Positions 1 to 8,915 of a DNA stretch of 64,000 nt are shown here, piece after piece. The position numbers and the translations under genes were made by a program. This DNA comes from Vibrio xiamenensis (GTDB taxonomy: Bacteria; Pseudomonadota; Gammaproteobacteria; Enterobacterales; Vibrionaceae), in the NCBI RefSeq assembly GCF_900100015.1, contig NZ_FNDD01000008.1, positions 62,001 to 126,000 on the forward strand, in the 5' to 3' direction. Position 1 is the first letter of the stretch; each line of letters opens with the position of its first letter. The notes beneath the pieces were generated by a model. The model did no database searches and had not been told where the DNA came from. It saw nothing but the letters and a program-made list of their open reading frames with translations.

Positions 1-2354
1 AGCTGTTTAATACGTGTTGCGGCTTCAAAGCCGTTCATAACAGGCATTTGAATGTCCATGATCACCAGATCGATCGGATTGTTGTGGAAAATTTCTACCG
101 CAACTTTGCCGTTATTGGCCTGAATGACATCATAGCCAAGCTGTTGCAAATAAAGAGTGACCATAGCACGTTGCACTTCTTTATCGTCGACGACCAGCAC
201 CGTTTTGTGGCAATTTTCCGGGCCTTCTGCATGATTATAGGGAGCCAACGCATCGTGACTCGAACTTGGCCCTATCTCCATTTCTGGCGTCGATTCTTCA
301 TTGATGGTGCTTAATGATAGCGCCGGGAAAGTGAGGTGAAACTCGGTGTACTTTCCGTATTCAGAGTGGCAAGAAATGGTGCCGCCAAATGAGTTCATTA
401 CCCGCGAGCAATAGCCTAGGCCAAGTCCGCTGCCTCCAGATTTGTTGTAACTGTAGAAATCGTCAAATATCTGCCTTTTCACCGACTCATGAATACCCGG
501 ACCTGTGTCTCGAAAGATCACCACGTTTTCATGAAAACGTGAGACGGTTTGGATATCAATTTGGCTGTCGGGGAAGGAGTCAAAATAGTAAATGGCGTTA
601 CGCAGCAAGTTAAACACCACAAAGTTAAATAGCGTGTCATTGACGCGCACCGAAAAATCGCTGTCGGTATGCAGGTGAATACGTCGTTTGATCTGCTCGC
701 TTTCAAAACCGAACTGGTTGATGGCTTGCATTAACAAACGTTTTATTGATGACACCGCCATCGGCTCTTGCGAAAACGACGAGGTGCTAACTTCTCGCAA
801 AATGATGTCGATCAGTTGTTTACCGCGGCGAATCGAGGCTTTGCCACTTTCGACCTCGTTGAGTAGCGTTTCTAAACTGGCATTGGTCTGCAGTTGAATT
901 TGCAGTTTTTCTAAGTGCAATTGCAACTGGGCAAGGGGGTTACGCATCTCATGGGCGATCGAATTTGCCAATGCTTGAGACTGACGCACGCGTCGATCGG
1001 AGTTGATGTAATACTGGGCTTGTTCAAGCACCTTTTTCAGCGCGATTAACTCTTCGTTCGAGTACATCTGGCCGTTGGTTTTATGGGTGGCGATCAGTAA
1101 GTGGGAGATAACATGGCTGTTATCAAACATCGGCATGATGATCGCCGCATCACTTTCGCTCATTTTTTCATGCAGTTCGCCAAGTTTGCCTTTGGTCACC
1201 GAGCCGTCGAGTTTGTCTTGCAATTCCTCAATGATCAGCGCGTCTTGGTTGCGGCTGAGATAATCGATATATAAGTCTTCGCCAGGACTCTTTTTGACCA
1301 AATGCATTTGGCTGGCAGGCACGTTCAGAAGCTCGGCCAATTTCGCTAACGCGTCCGGCGGCGATTTTTGAAATTCCGTGACCAAGGCATAGATCTGTTC
1401 AGTCGGAGACAGCGGCGAATTATAAATCATCAAACTGGTATATTGCTTTACGCGGCTGTAGAGCGGTTGCCAGGTAATGCCGAGCACAAAGCTGTATAAG
1501 ATGATGATGTCGTACTTGATGCCGTTTGATTCGGTAAAAAAGAACAAAGGGAAAATATAAATCGCACAGGTGACCGCGGCGGTAAGCAACAAATAACTCA
1601 TATAGCGCGTGCTGTAAAAACGGGAAGTCAGCAGCGCGTAGCCGGTTATCAACATTTCACTGATCGACAGAGCAGGAGGTAGCCATGTCAGCGAGAAATC
1701 GCCAACGAACATAGTGACGCCAAGCTGAATAATGCCAGTTGAGACCATAAAGATGATCATGCCTGCGACCATAAAGTTGACGCGAGTTTTGCTCAACCGG
1801 TTACCGACGCCGCGCAAAGAGATCAAATTAATCAGGGTTAAAAACACTAAAGCGGTCAAGGTTAAGAAAAACAGTGAGGTGTAATTACCAAAATGAATCA
1901 CAAACTCACTCGGCGCCGTGATGTCGACGTATTGCACCGTCAGTTCTGGGATCAAATTGATGCCGAGTGACAATACGGTCAACGCGGTTAATAAGGTGTA
2001 TACCAGACGGTGGGTTTTGGTTTGTAAATAATGCTCTTTGAGTTTGCACGAGAACAGAAATGCAGATGCAAAAGCGATAAAGGCGGTCAAGTTAGCAAAG
2101 ATCGCCAATACAATCGCAGATTGTTCCGATTGGCTGACTAAATAACCAGTGTGAAAGTAGGCATTACTTAAGATCCAGAAAAATAGCCCAGCAGAGTAGC
2201 TTAGATAGTACTTATAGTGACTTTTGGTTACATCAATCTGGCGCGCTTTAAGGTTTAGGTAGAAATAACTGACCCAGCTAACCACAATCAGCGAGATAAA
2301 CAGCAGAATAACCGCTTTAGGATAAATAAAGACATTCTCATATAAACTAACCAC
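1..2354 (-). CDS. luxN: LuxN-type hybrid sensor histidine kinase for an acyl-homoserine lactone (3' end off window)
   Basis: Membrane receptor that senses the lactone made by the neighbouring LuxM and switches between kinase and phosphatase activity in the LuxU-LuxO phosphorelay (family knowledge). Translating back from the left edge gives 784 codons. The first ~290 residues hold many hydrophobic membrane segments, including the LuxN-like motif SNAYFHT near residue 60. A HisKA domain carries the phospho-acceptor His at about residue 468 (HEMRNPLAQL), followed by an ATPase domain with GTGLGL-like glycine boxes (SGGSGLGLGY). The receiver phospho-acceptor Asp is at about residue 767 (VIMDIQMP). 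These positions are within a few residues of the V. harveyi LuxN sites. I chose the GTG start at 2354 because GGAG sits just upstream and the frame stays open. It overlaps the end of luxM by 8 bases, which suggests translational coupling. Roughly the last 65 residues of the receiver lie outside the window. Confidence 0.93.
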   Translation of the reverse strand, partial: MVSLYENVFIYPKAVILLFISLIVVSWVSYFYLNLKARQIDVTKSHYKYYLSYSAGLFFWILSNAYFHTGYLVSQSEQSAIVLAIFANLTAFIAFASAFLFSCKLKEHYLQTKTHRLVYTLLTALTVLSLGINLIPELTVQYVDITAPSEFVIHFGNYTSLFFLTLTALVFLTLINLISLRGVGNRLSKTRVNFMVAGMIIFMVSTGIIQLGVTMFVGDFSLTWLPPALSISEMLITGYALLTSRFYSTRYMSYLLLTAAVTCAIYIFPLFFFTESNGIKYDIIILYSFVLGITWQPLYSRVKQYTSLMIYNSPLSPTEQIYALVTEFQKSPPDALAKLAELLNVPASQMHLVKKSPGEDLYIDYLSRNQDALIIEELQDKLDGSVTKGKLGELHEKMSESDAAIIMPMFDNSHVISHLLIATHKTNGQMYSNEELIALKKVLEQAQYYINSDRRVRQSQALANSIAHEMRNPLAQLQLHLEKLQIQLQTNASLETLLNEVESGKASIRRGKQLIDIILREVSTSSFSQEPMAVSSIKRLLMQAINQFGFESEQIKRRIHLHTDSDFSVRVNDTLFNFVVFNLLRNAIYYFDSFPDSQIDIQTVSRFHENVVIFRDTGPGIHESVKRQIFDDFYSYNKSGGSGLGLGYCSRVMNSFGGTISCHSEYGKYTEFHLTFPALSLSTINEESTPEMEIGPSSSHDALAPYNHAEGPENCHKTVLVVDDKEVQRAMVTLYLQQLGYDVIQANNGKVAVEIFHNNPIDLVIMDIQMPVMNGFEAATRIKQ

Positions 2355-3555
2355 GAGTGCGTTCTCCTATCGCTTGATGACGATTATATTTCTTTTGCGT
2401 AAACACGCGTTGTTTATATTCTTTGTAACTGGTGGTGCGTAATTGTTGGTTGAGCTTTTCAATCAGCCATAAGCCTTTAAAGGTTGAATTACCCGTATCT
2501 TGTAAATTAGATGCCGCAGTATAAAGATATTCACCATTGGTTAGGCTGGCGTAGTAATACATCATTAAAGGTTGTTCGATAACTACAAAGCCCAAAGAAA
2601 ACTGCTGAGCATGAAGTAACGACATGATGTGTTTTTGGGCTAAATAAATAATAAACGCACACTGTATGGTATTGCCACTTGTGGTGAGGCGTAAGATTTC
2701 ACAAATGCGACTTTTGTTCAAAATCAGTTCGCTAAGGCTACTATCCAGTGCGGCTATCGAGCTGCAATCGAGACGTCCGTTCTGTTCTAATTGCAGGTTT
2801 TGGCGCAATATTTGTTCAAATTCAGGTTGAAGATAAGGCTGCCAAATGTTGGATTGGAAAAACGGAGAAAAATACAACCAGTCGCTACGCTGATGCCAGT
2901 ACTGAATACGGGCAGTAGAGACCAAAATGGGTATCTGGGATTGGTGGCTAGCTGTCATCAATAAAAAATGCGTTCCTTGCGTTGATAACTCCAGAGAGTA
3001 CAACATTTCATACCATTTGTGTTCTTTTATAAATGTACACAAGTTACACAGCAATATGGCATCCGCAAGGACCAGCGGCGCAACACTATATAGGGTGTAA
3101 TACAGCTGGGTTTCAGTTTCTACATTTTGAATAAGTTTGGATTGATAATGAGATTCATCGTAGCTCAATGACACAGCGGTGGGTGAATATTCAAAGCTGG
3201 GTAATGGGTATTTGTTAATTAAGCAATGTATTTCATATTCGCACCACAAGTCGGTAATGCCATCAAAAAAATGCAGCGCAAATTGTTCGAGTTGAAACTC
3301 GATTGAGGTCAATTCAGCGCTAGTGTGGCAAATGGTCTCTTTATATATCGACGAATTGAGTTTACCTGCGATATTAAGAAACTCTGTATTCGGCGAGCGT
3401 GCGGTTATTTGTTTGAGGCGCACATTGAGAATATGTTCAAACAGCGCTCTTTTATTTAAGTGGGGGAGTGAATCGATCGCTAGAAGAATGTCTCTTCTTG
3501 AGATCTTAAGCTGCTTATCACGAAGATAGCGCTCATAAAGCAAGCAAAGTTCCAT
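2347..3555 (-). CDS. luxM: LuxM/AinS-family acyl-homoserine lactone synthase
   Basis: Cytoplasmic enzyme that joins an acyl chain to S-adenosylmethionine to make an N-acyl-homoserine lactone signal. LuxM/AinS/VanM enzymes are unrelated in sequence to LuxI. The assignment rests on overall family resemblance along the protein and on its position directly upstream of a LuxN receptor. The acyl chain cannot be read from sequence. I use the ATG at 3555 (402 residues, close to the ~400 usual for the family), preceded by a GGA-type ribosome site. The same frame is open to a TTG at 3627 (426 residues), but nothing like a ribosome site precedes that one. By eye the gene is AT-richer than its neighbours. 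It has its own upstream space and is separated from the symporter gene by a terminator, so luxM-luxN is probably a two-gene unit. Confidence 0.9.
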   Translation of the reverse strand: MELCLLYERYLRDKQLKISRRDILLAIDSLPHLNKRALFEHILNVRLKQITARSPNTEFLNIAGKLNSSIYKETICHTSAELTSIEFQLEQFALHFFDGITDLWCEYEIHCLINKYPLPSFEYSPTAVSLSYDESHYQSKLIQNVETETQLYYTLYSVAPLVLADAILLCNLCTFIKEHKWYEMLYSLELSTQGTHFLLMTASHQSQIPILVSTARIQYWHQRSDWLYFSPFFQSNIWQPYLQPEFEQILRQNLQLEQNGRLDCSSIAALDSSLSELILNKSRICEILRLTTSGNTIQCAFIIYLAQKHIMSLLHAQQFSLGFVVIEQPLMMYYYASLTNGEYLYTAASNLQDTGNSTFKGLWLIEKLNQQLRTTSYKEYKQRVFTQKKYNRHQAIGERTRG

Positions 3556-3678
3556 TTTTTCATCCAATCTGACATTTGTATTTTTAATATATTTTTTCTG
3601 GATGATATCACCATAGTTGTATATCAACGAGGTAAATTAGGTAGGGAAGTTTATAAAACTGTGATCTTGTGGCGTAAA

Positions 3679-3704
3679 AAAAGCCGTCACAGGCGACGGC
3701 TTTT
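3679..3704 (-). terminator. Rho-independent terminator of the symporter gene
   Basis: Ten-base arms (AAAAGCCGTC / GACGGCTTTT) enclose a six-base loop. On the minus strand the hairpin is followed by a run of T residues. It lies after the symporter stop at 3736 and before luxM, so it should insulate luxM-luxN from upstream transcription. Confidence 0.85.
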
Positions 3705-3735
3705 AGAGTATTTGCTTTATCTCACAGAAATAGAA

Positions 3736-4995
3736 TTACGCCTGTTGATCTTCGTATTCCATTTCCGCTTCTTGATCCTTAATCAAGGCATCGACAATCA
3801 CTGCACAAGCGGCATCGCCGGTGATGTTTAGCGCAGTACGAATCATGTCAAAGATACGGTCTAGTGCGAACAGCAGTGGTAAACCTTCGATTGGAATACC
3901 TGCAGCAAGCAGTACAGCGACTACAAGGAAAGATGGACCAGGAACGCCAGCTTGACCAACCGCACCTAGAGTGGATGTCACGATAATCGCAATGTAGGCA
4001 CCAAGTGATAAGTCGATATTGAATAGCTGAGCAAAGAACACTGCGACCAAGCCGTAGTAAATTGCGTTGCCTGACATATTGATGGTGGCACCAAGTGGCA
4101 GTACGAACGAAGCGGTTGAGTTTCTAACGCCCAATTCTTTTTCACAAGTTTCCATCGTTACAGGCAGGGTCGCCATAGACGAGGCGGTAGACAGTGCTAC
4201 GGCTTGTGGTTTTTTCATTGCGCCAAGGAATTTTTTCGCTGAGGTCTTGGTAAACAACTGAATCATCAGTGGGTAGGCGACAAAACCGAAGATTAAAATC
4301 GCGGCGACGTAGACAACAAACAGTTTGAATACGATCATTAGCGCGCCAAAACCAAAGGTGCCCACCGCTTCAGCCATAAGGCCAAATACACCAATTGGTG
4401 CAATGATCATCACTTTGTTGATCATCCAAACCATGGCATCAACGATGCAGTTCACGCCGTTCATGATTGGTTCGCGACGGCTCTTCTCTTGTTTCGAAAT
4501 GGCAATACCAAAGAAAAGGCAGAAAACCAAAATTTGGAGGATATTGGCATCGTTTAGAGATTGGAACACGTTGGTTGGGATCATACCGGTTACGGTGGCC
4601 CAAAACGTAGGTAATTCACCTTTCGACGCATACTCCGATGAGAACATGCCTTCCACTGCAGACAGTTCAATGCCGTTGCCTGGTTGGAACACTTCGCCCA
4701 TGACTAGCGCCAAAGCCACTGCAAGGGCAGACGTCAGTGCGAAATAGCCTAGTGTCACCGCGCCCACTTTACCCGCTGATTGGCTGTTACCTAGACCAGC
4801 TGCGCCAGAGATAAGCGCCACAGCGACCAGTGGGATAACTAACATCTTGATTAAGTTAATAAAGATGGTGCCTAGTGGCGAAAACATCGCGGCGTCTTGA
4901 CCCATGTAGGCGCCAACCGCAGTACCGACGATCATCGCAATGACGACTTGTACGCCAATATTGCTTAGTAAACTCTTATTTTTTAACACTTCCAT
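3736..4995 (-). CDS. Dicarboxylate/amino acid:cation symporter (DAACS, GltP/DctA superfamily)
   Basis: Secondary transporter for acidic amino acids or C4-dicarboxylates driven by sodium or protons, in the inner membrane. The 420-residue protein is hydrophobic throughout. It shows the HP1 serine-rich loop (SSMATLPVTM), the TM7 cation motif in the variant form NMSGNAIYYG, and the TM8 substrate motif DxxxDMIRTxxNxTGD. The Asp, Arg and Thr that hold an acidic substrate in the archaeal homologue GltPh are therefore kept. The TM7 motif differs from the usual NMDGT, so the exact substrate is uncertain. The frame extends to 5097, but the added 34 residues look non-native. The ATG at 4995 (MEVLKNKSLL) follows an AGAGG, and a GTG two codons later is also possible. 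The gene stands alone with its own promoter region and terminator. Confidence 0.88.
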   Translation of the reverse strand: MEVLKNKSLLSNIGVQVVIAMIVGTAVGAYMGQDAAMFSPLGTIFINLIKMLVIPLVAVALISGAAGLGNSQSAGKVGAVTLGYFALTSALAVALALVMGEVFQPGNGIELSAVEGMFSSEYASKGELPTFWATVTGMIPTNVFQSLNDANILQILVFCLFFGIAISKQEKSRREPIMNGVNCIVDAMVWMINKVMIIAPIGVFGLMAEAVGTFGFGALMIVFKLFVVYVAAILIFGFVAYPLMIQLFTKTSAKKFLGAMKKPQAVALSTASSMATLPVTMETCEKELGVRNSTASFVLPLGATINMSGNAIYYGLVAVFFAQLFNIDLSLGAYIAIIVTSTLGAVGQAGVPGPSFLVVAVLLAAGIPIEGLPLLFALDRIFDMIRTALNITGDAACAVIVDALIKDQEAEMEYEDQQA

Positions 4996-5142
4996 AACCT
5001 CTGTGCTAGATTTGTTGAATATCCTAGAACTTACCCCTAAACAGTAGAAACTGAGTGGACAAATATTTCGCTGGTGTTTTACACGCTTCTTGACCAATGA
5101 TCAATCCCCACCTAGTGAGAACATCGTTTCGACTTGCAAAAT

Positions 5143-5170
5143 TTAATATCGTTGATTGAATTTTAAACAA
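5143..5170 (-). promoter_or_regulatory. Candidate promoter of the symporter gene
   Basis: On the minus strand TTGTTT (5165-5170) and TATTAA (5143-5148) are spaced by 16 bases, about 150 bases before the start codon. A palindrome that looks like an operator abuts its upstream side. Assigned by motif only. Confidence 0.45.
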
Positions 5171-5173
5171 AAG

Positions 5174-5185
5174 GCAAACGTTTGC
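5174..5185. promoter_or_regulatory. Perfect 12-bp palindrome resembling a LacI/PurR-family operator
   Basis: GCAAACGTTTGC is an exact inverted repeat with the central CG typical of LacI-family operators and is very close to the core of the enterobacterial PurR box. It lies just upstream of the predicted -35 element of the symporter gene. The regulator is not identified, and no LacI-type gene is present in the window. Confidence 0.5.
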
Positions 5186-5311
5186 TTTTAATCTTAAATA
5201 TAAGATTATTCTAAATTAGCGTGTAAATGCAGTCGATTATCAATACGAATGTCGCTGGAATGTTAAAAATGCTCGTGACAGGGTGAAATTTGCAACTCAT
5301 CAAGACAAGAA

Positions 5312-5335
5312 AAAAGCGCCGAGAAGGGCGCTTTT
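5312..5335 (-). terminator. Terminator at the end of the trp operon
   Basis: Inverted repeat AAAAGCGCC / GGCGCTTTT. The minus-strand transcript continues into TTTTTTCTT. It lies about 70 bases after the trpA stop codon at 5403. Confidence 0.85.
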
Positions 5336-5402
5336 CGATAAGGGAAGTGGTTGTATAACTTAAACATCAACCAAGCTTGAACTGATTTAGCGCAAAGATG
5401 AC

Positions 5403-6209
5403 TTAGCGTTGGGTTGCCGCTTTCATATTGGCGACAAACTCACCGAGTTTGGCGAGCATAGTCTGTGGCTCATCAACATGGCTTTCGATGATTTTAACCA
5501 CCGCAGAACCTGAAATCGCCCCCGCAGCGCCCGCTTGCAGCGCTTCTTTGACTTGCGCCGGCTCTGAGATACCAAAGCCAAGCAGCGAAGGAGGGGCGTC
5601 GAACTGCGCCAGTTTGCCAAGTAGGGTATCGACAGGCATCTTGGCTTTGGTTTCAGCGCCAGTTACACCTGCGCGTGATAGTAAATAGGTGTAGCCGCTG
5701 CCAAGGCTTGCGACCGACTTGAGCGTTTCTTCGGTGGCGGTTGGCGGCGCAATGAAAATCGCGTGAACCCCAAATTTTTCCGCTGCAGCAACAAATTCTG
5801 CGCTCTCATTGGTTGGCACATCCGCGACCAAGACCGAATCGATACCGGCTTCTGAACAGCGCTGATAAAAGTGCTCAATGCCATTGGCAAACACCAAGTT
5901 GGCATACATCAGCAGGCCAATTGGAGTCTCTGGGTATTTTTTGCGCAGTTCACCAATCAGCTCAAAGCAGGTTTCAGGCGTGGTTTTGGCATTCAGAGCG
6001 CGTAAGTTGGCGCCTTGGATGGTTGGGCCATCGGCCAGTGGATCGGAAAATGGCATACCCAATTCGAGTGCGTCAGCGCCGTTTTCGATCAGGGTTTCCA
6101 TAATCTTAAGAGAAAGCTCAGGCGTTGGGTCGCCCATAGTGACGAAAGGAACAAACGCGCCTTGTTGCTGCTCACTTAAACGGGCGAACATTGCTTGATA
6201 ACGATCCAT
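5403..6209 (-). CDS. trpA: Tryptophan synthase alpha chain
   Basis: Cleaves indole-3-glycerol phosphate to indole and glyceraldehyde-3-phosphate and passes indole through a tunnel to TrpB. The 268-residue TIM barrel has the usual length. Catalytic Glu49 (in [11 protein letters not shown]) and Asp60 (in LADGPTIQ) are at the expected numbers, and the phosphate-binding region [10 protein letters not shown] is present. The start codon shares one base with the trpB stop in a TAATG arrangement, which indicates translational coupling. It is the last gene of the trp operon. Confidence 0.98.
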   Translation of the reverse strand: MDRYQAMFARLSEQQQGAFVPFVTMGDPTPELSLKIMETLIENGADALELGMPFSDPLADGPTIQGANLRALNAKTTPETCFELIGELRKKYPETPIGLLMYANLVFANGIEHFYQRCSEAGIDSVLVADVPTNESAEFVAAAEKFGVHAIFIAPPTATEETLKSVASLGSGYTYLLSRAGVTGAETKAKMPVDTLLGKLAQFDAPPSLLGFGISEPAQVKEALQAGAAGAISGSAVVKIIESHVDEPQTMLAKLGEFVANMKAATQR

Positions 6210-7399
6210 TACAGCACTCCTTTGTCTTGCAAAATTTTATCAACGGTGAAGATGTCTTTATCGCCACGACCAGAGAGGTTAACCACCAGAAGCTGCTCTT
6301 TGTCCGGATTTTGTTTCGCCATTTTGATGGCATGAGCCAGTGCATGGGACGACTCCAAAGCAGGAATGATGCCTTCATGGCGAGCAAGGTCTTGGAACGC
6401 TTCAAGCGCTTCATCGTCGGTAATGCTTTCATAGATAGCGCGACCCGTTGCGTGCAAGTGTGCGTGCTGCGGACCCACCGATGGAAAATCTAGTCCAGCA
6501 GAGATCGAATACGATTCTTCAATTTGGCCGTGTTGATCTTGCATCATCGGTGACTTCATCCCGAAATAAATACCAGTTTTACCGTGGCGCAGCGGCGCGC
6601 CGTGTTTGTCGGTATCAATGCCAAGCCCGGCAGGTTCAACACCAATTAAGTTGACCGATGTTTCGTCAATAAAATCGGCGAACATACCAATGGCATTTGA
6701 ACCGCCGCCAACACAGGCGATAACCGCATCCGGTAAGCGACCTTCACGAGCTAAAATTTGGTTTTTGGTTTCCTCACCGATCATGCGCTGGAATTCGCGC
6801 ACTATGGTTGGAAACGGGTGCGGGCCTGCGGCAGTGCCAAGCAGATAGTGCGCGGTCTCATAACTGCCAGACCAGTCACGCAGCGCTTCGTTACACGCAT
6901 CTTTTAGCGTGGCTGAGCCGGAGTGAACAGGAATGACTTCTGCACCCATCAAACGCATACGAAAGACGTTAGGACTTTGGCGTTCGACGTCTTTCGCGCC
7001 CATGTAAACACGGCATTTTAGATCGAGTAGCGCGCAGGCGAGGGCCGTTGCAACACCATGTTGGCCGGCGCCGGTTTCTGCGATGATTTCGGTTTTACCC
7101 ATGCGTTTGGCCAGCAGCGCTTGACCAAGCACTTGGTTGGTTTTGTGTGCGCCGCCGTGAAGCAAGTCTTCACGTTTTAGGTACAGTTTGGTTTTAGTGC
7201 CTTTGGTGATATTGCGAGTTAACGTCAGTGCGGTTGGTCGACCGGCGTACTCTTGCAACAGCCCCATAAATTCGCTTTGAAAAGCGTCATCTTGCTGGGC
7301 GTCGATAAACGCTTGTTCAAGTTGGTCAAGGGCAGGAACCAAAATCTGTGGAACGTATTGTCCACCGTATTCGCCAAAATAGGCATCGAGCTTAGCCAT
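6209..7399 (-). CDS. trpB: Tryptophan synthase beta chain
   Basis: PLP enzyme that condenses indole with L-serine to give tryptophan, working as an alpha2-beta2 complex with TrpA. The protein has 396 residues. The Schiff-base lysine is Lys86 (GGAHKTNQV), and the PLP phosphate cup [12 protein letters not shown] is intact. The ATG is preceded by AAGGAAAG. It sits between trpCF (97-base gap) and trpA (one-base overlap). Confidence 0.98.
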   Translation of the reverse strand: MAKLDAYFGEYGGQYVPQILVPALDQLEQAFIDAQQDDAFQSEFMGLLQEYAGRPTALTLTRNITKGTKTKLYLKREDLLHGGAHKTNQVLGQALLAKRMGKTEIIAETGAGQHGVATALACALLDLKCRVYMGAKDVERQSPNVFRMRLMGAEVIPVHSGSATLKDACNEALRDWSGSYETAHYLLGTAAGPHPFPTIVREFQRMIGEETKNQILAREGRLPDAVIACVGGGSNAIGMFADFIDETSVNLIGVEPAGLGIDTDKHGAPLRHGKTGIYFGMKSPMMQDQHGQIEESYSISAGLDFPSVGPQHAHLHATGRAIYESITDDEALEAFQDLARHEGIIPALESSHALAHAIKMAKQNPDKEQLLVVNLSGRGDKDIFTVDKILQDKGVL

Positions 7400-7496
7400 G
7401 TTCTTTCCTTAAAATCGCTATCAGTGACCTTGTCACCGAATTCAAAAATTGCTGTGTTGTTTTGCTATATCGCCGCTGTGTTTCGGTATCAGGACA

Positions 7497-8912
7497 TTAA
7501 TAGTCGCGAATGGCGGCAAACGCTTGGCGCAGTTTCAAACTGTCTTTATGACCGGGAGAGCTTTCTACACCGGAATTCAAATCTAAACCCAAGCATCCAA
7601 GTGCGGCGGCTTGTTTGGCGTTCTCGGGGGTAATACCTCCGGCCAACATCACGTCGTGTGTTTCAGTGATCAGTTGCCAGTCAAAACTCTGGCCCGTACC
7701 GCCGGACTGTTCGCCAATTTTAGTGTCGAGCAGATGACGGTCGACGTTTTGCTCAAAAAGAGTCGGCATCGCATCGCTTACGCCATATGCTTTCCAAATC
7801 TCAGTCCCTTGTGGCAGCTTGGTTTTGAGCTCATTGATATAGGTTTGGTCTTCATTACCATGCAGCTGTACGGCAAACAAACTCAGTGCACTTGCAGTTT
7901 CTGCAACCTCTTCAATCGATTGGTTTTGGAATACGCCAACATAGTGAAGTGGTGCGCCGCTCATGGTGGTACGAGCCGCTTGCACATTGACGCAGCGCGG
8001 CGATTTAGACACGAAGATCAAACCGCCGAATACGGCTCCAGCTTGATAGGCACGCACCGCGTCATCGGGGTGAGTTAGTCCGCATACCTTGTTGTCGCCG
8101 AGTAACACTCGACGCACCGCCAGTTCTAAGTTGTCTTCTGACATCAACGAACTGCCGATCAAAAAGCCATTGGCGTAGTGGCTGAGATCTTTCACTTGTT
8201 GATGGGTGTATATGCCAGATTCGGAAATCAGCGTCACGTGCGGCAGTTTCTCGCGCAGTTTAGGCGCTAGCTGCTTGGTGCGGTTTAAATCGGTGCTTAA
8301 ATCACGCAAGTCACGGTTGTTAATGCCAATCACTTTTGCGCCAAGTTCGACGGCGCGCTCAAGTTCTTGCTCGTTACTGACTTCCGTCAAAATGCCCATG
8401 TTGAGTGAATGCGCCACTTCCGCCAGAGCTTGGTACTGCTCATCATCAAGTACAGACAGCATCAATAAAATCGCATCCGCTTGATAGTTACGTGCGAGAA
8501 AGACTTGGTATTCGTCGATCATAAAGTCTTTGCACAGCACCGGTTGAGTGACTTGGCTGCGCACTTGTGGCAGAAAATCCAGATTGCCTTGAAAGTATTT
8601 CTCATCAGTCAGCACAGAGATGGCGCTGGCGTGATGGTTATAGACCGAGGCGATGTAATCGAGGTCGAAATCTTCGCGAATCAAGCCTTTTGATGGCGAC
8701 GCCTTTTTACACTCGAGAATAAAAGCGGTTTGCGGCGTGCTTAGCGCTTCATAAAAACTGCGGTTGGACAGCGTCAAATCGCGTTGAAATGACTCTAATG
8801 GCTGCGCTTGTTTGCGCTCTTGAACCCACACTCGTTTATCGCGAACAATTTTAGCGAGAACCTCAGCCATTTGGCTTTCCTTTAAAGACACGTGTTCGGA
8901 TAACTGCGTCAT
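7497..8912 (-). CDS. trpCF: Bifunctional indole-3-glycerol-phosphate synthase / phosphoribosylanthranilate isomerase
   Basis: Fused enzyme for two consecutive steps of tryptophan synthesis. Residues ~15-270 are the TrpC barrel (FILECKKASPSKG, with the catalytic lysine region CKDFMIDEYQV, and the SESGIYTHQQV loop). Residues ~275-471 are the TrpF barrel (KVCGLTHPDDA with its catalytic Cys, and LLDTKIGEQSGGTGQSFDW). This fusion is normal in enteric bacteria and Vibrio. Two starts have ribosome sites: ATG 8912 with AGAGG seven bases away, and ATG 8870 (MAEVLAKIV) with AAGGA. I list the first, which begins three bases after the trpD stop. Confidence 0.97.
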   Translation of the reverse strand: MTQLSEHVSLKESQMAEVLAKIVRDKRVWVQERKQAQPLESFQRDLTLSNRSFYEALSTPQTAFILECKKASPSKGLIREDFDLDYIASVYNHHASAISVLTDEKYFQGNLDFLPQVRSQVTQPVLCKDFMIDEYQVFLARNYQADAILLMLSVLDDEQYQALAEVAHSLNMGILTEVSNEQELERAVELGAKVIGINNRDLRDLSTDLNRTKQLAPKLREKLPHVTLISESGIYTHQQVKDLSHYANGFLIGSSLMSEDNLELAVRRVLLGDNKVCGLTHPDDAVRAYQAGAVFGGLIFVSKSPRCVNVQAARTTMSGAPLHYVGVFQNQSIEEVAETASALSLFAVQLHGNEDQTYINELKTKLPQGTEIWKAYGVSDAMPTLFEQNVDRHLLDTKIGEQSGGTGQSFDWQLITETHDVMLAGGITPENAKQAAALGCLGLDLNSGVESSPGHKDSLKLRQAFAAIRDY

Positions 8913-8915
8913 TGC

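Noticed and set aside
5428..5905. Several medium-length open frames antiparallel to or shifted from trpA (e.g. 5428-5688, 5663-5905)
   Set aside because: They are shadows of the strongly conserved trpA reading frame, without ribosome sites or family resemblance.
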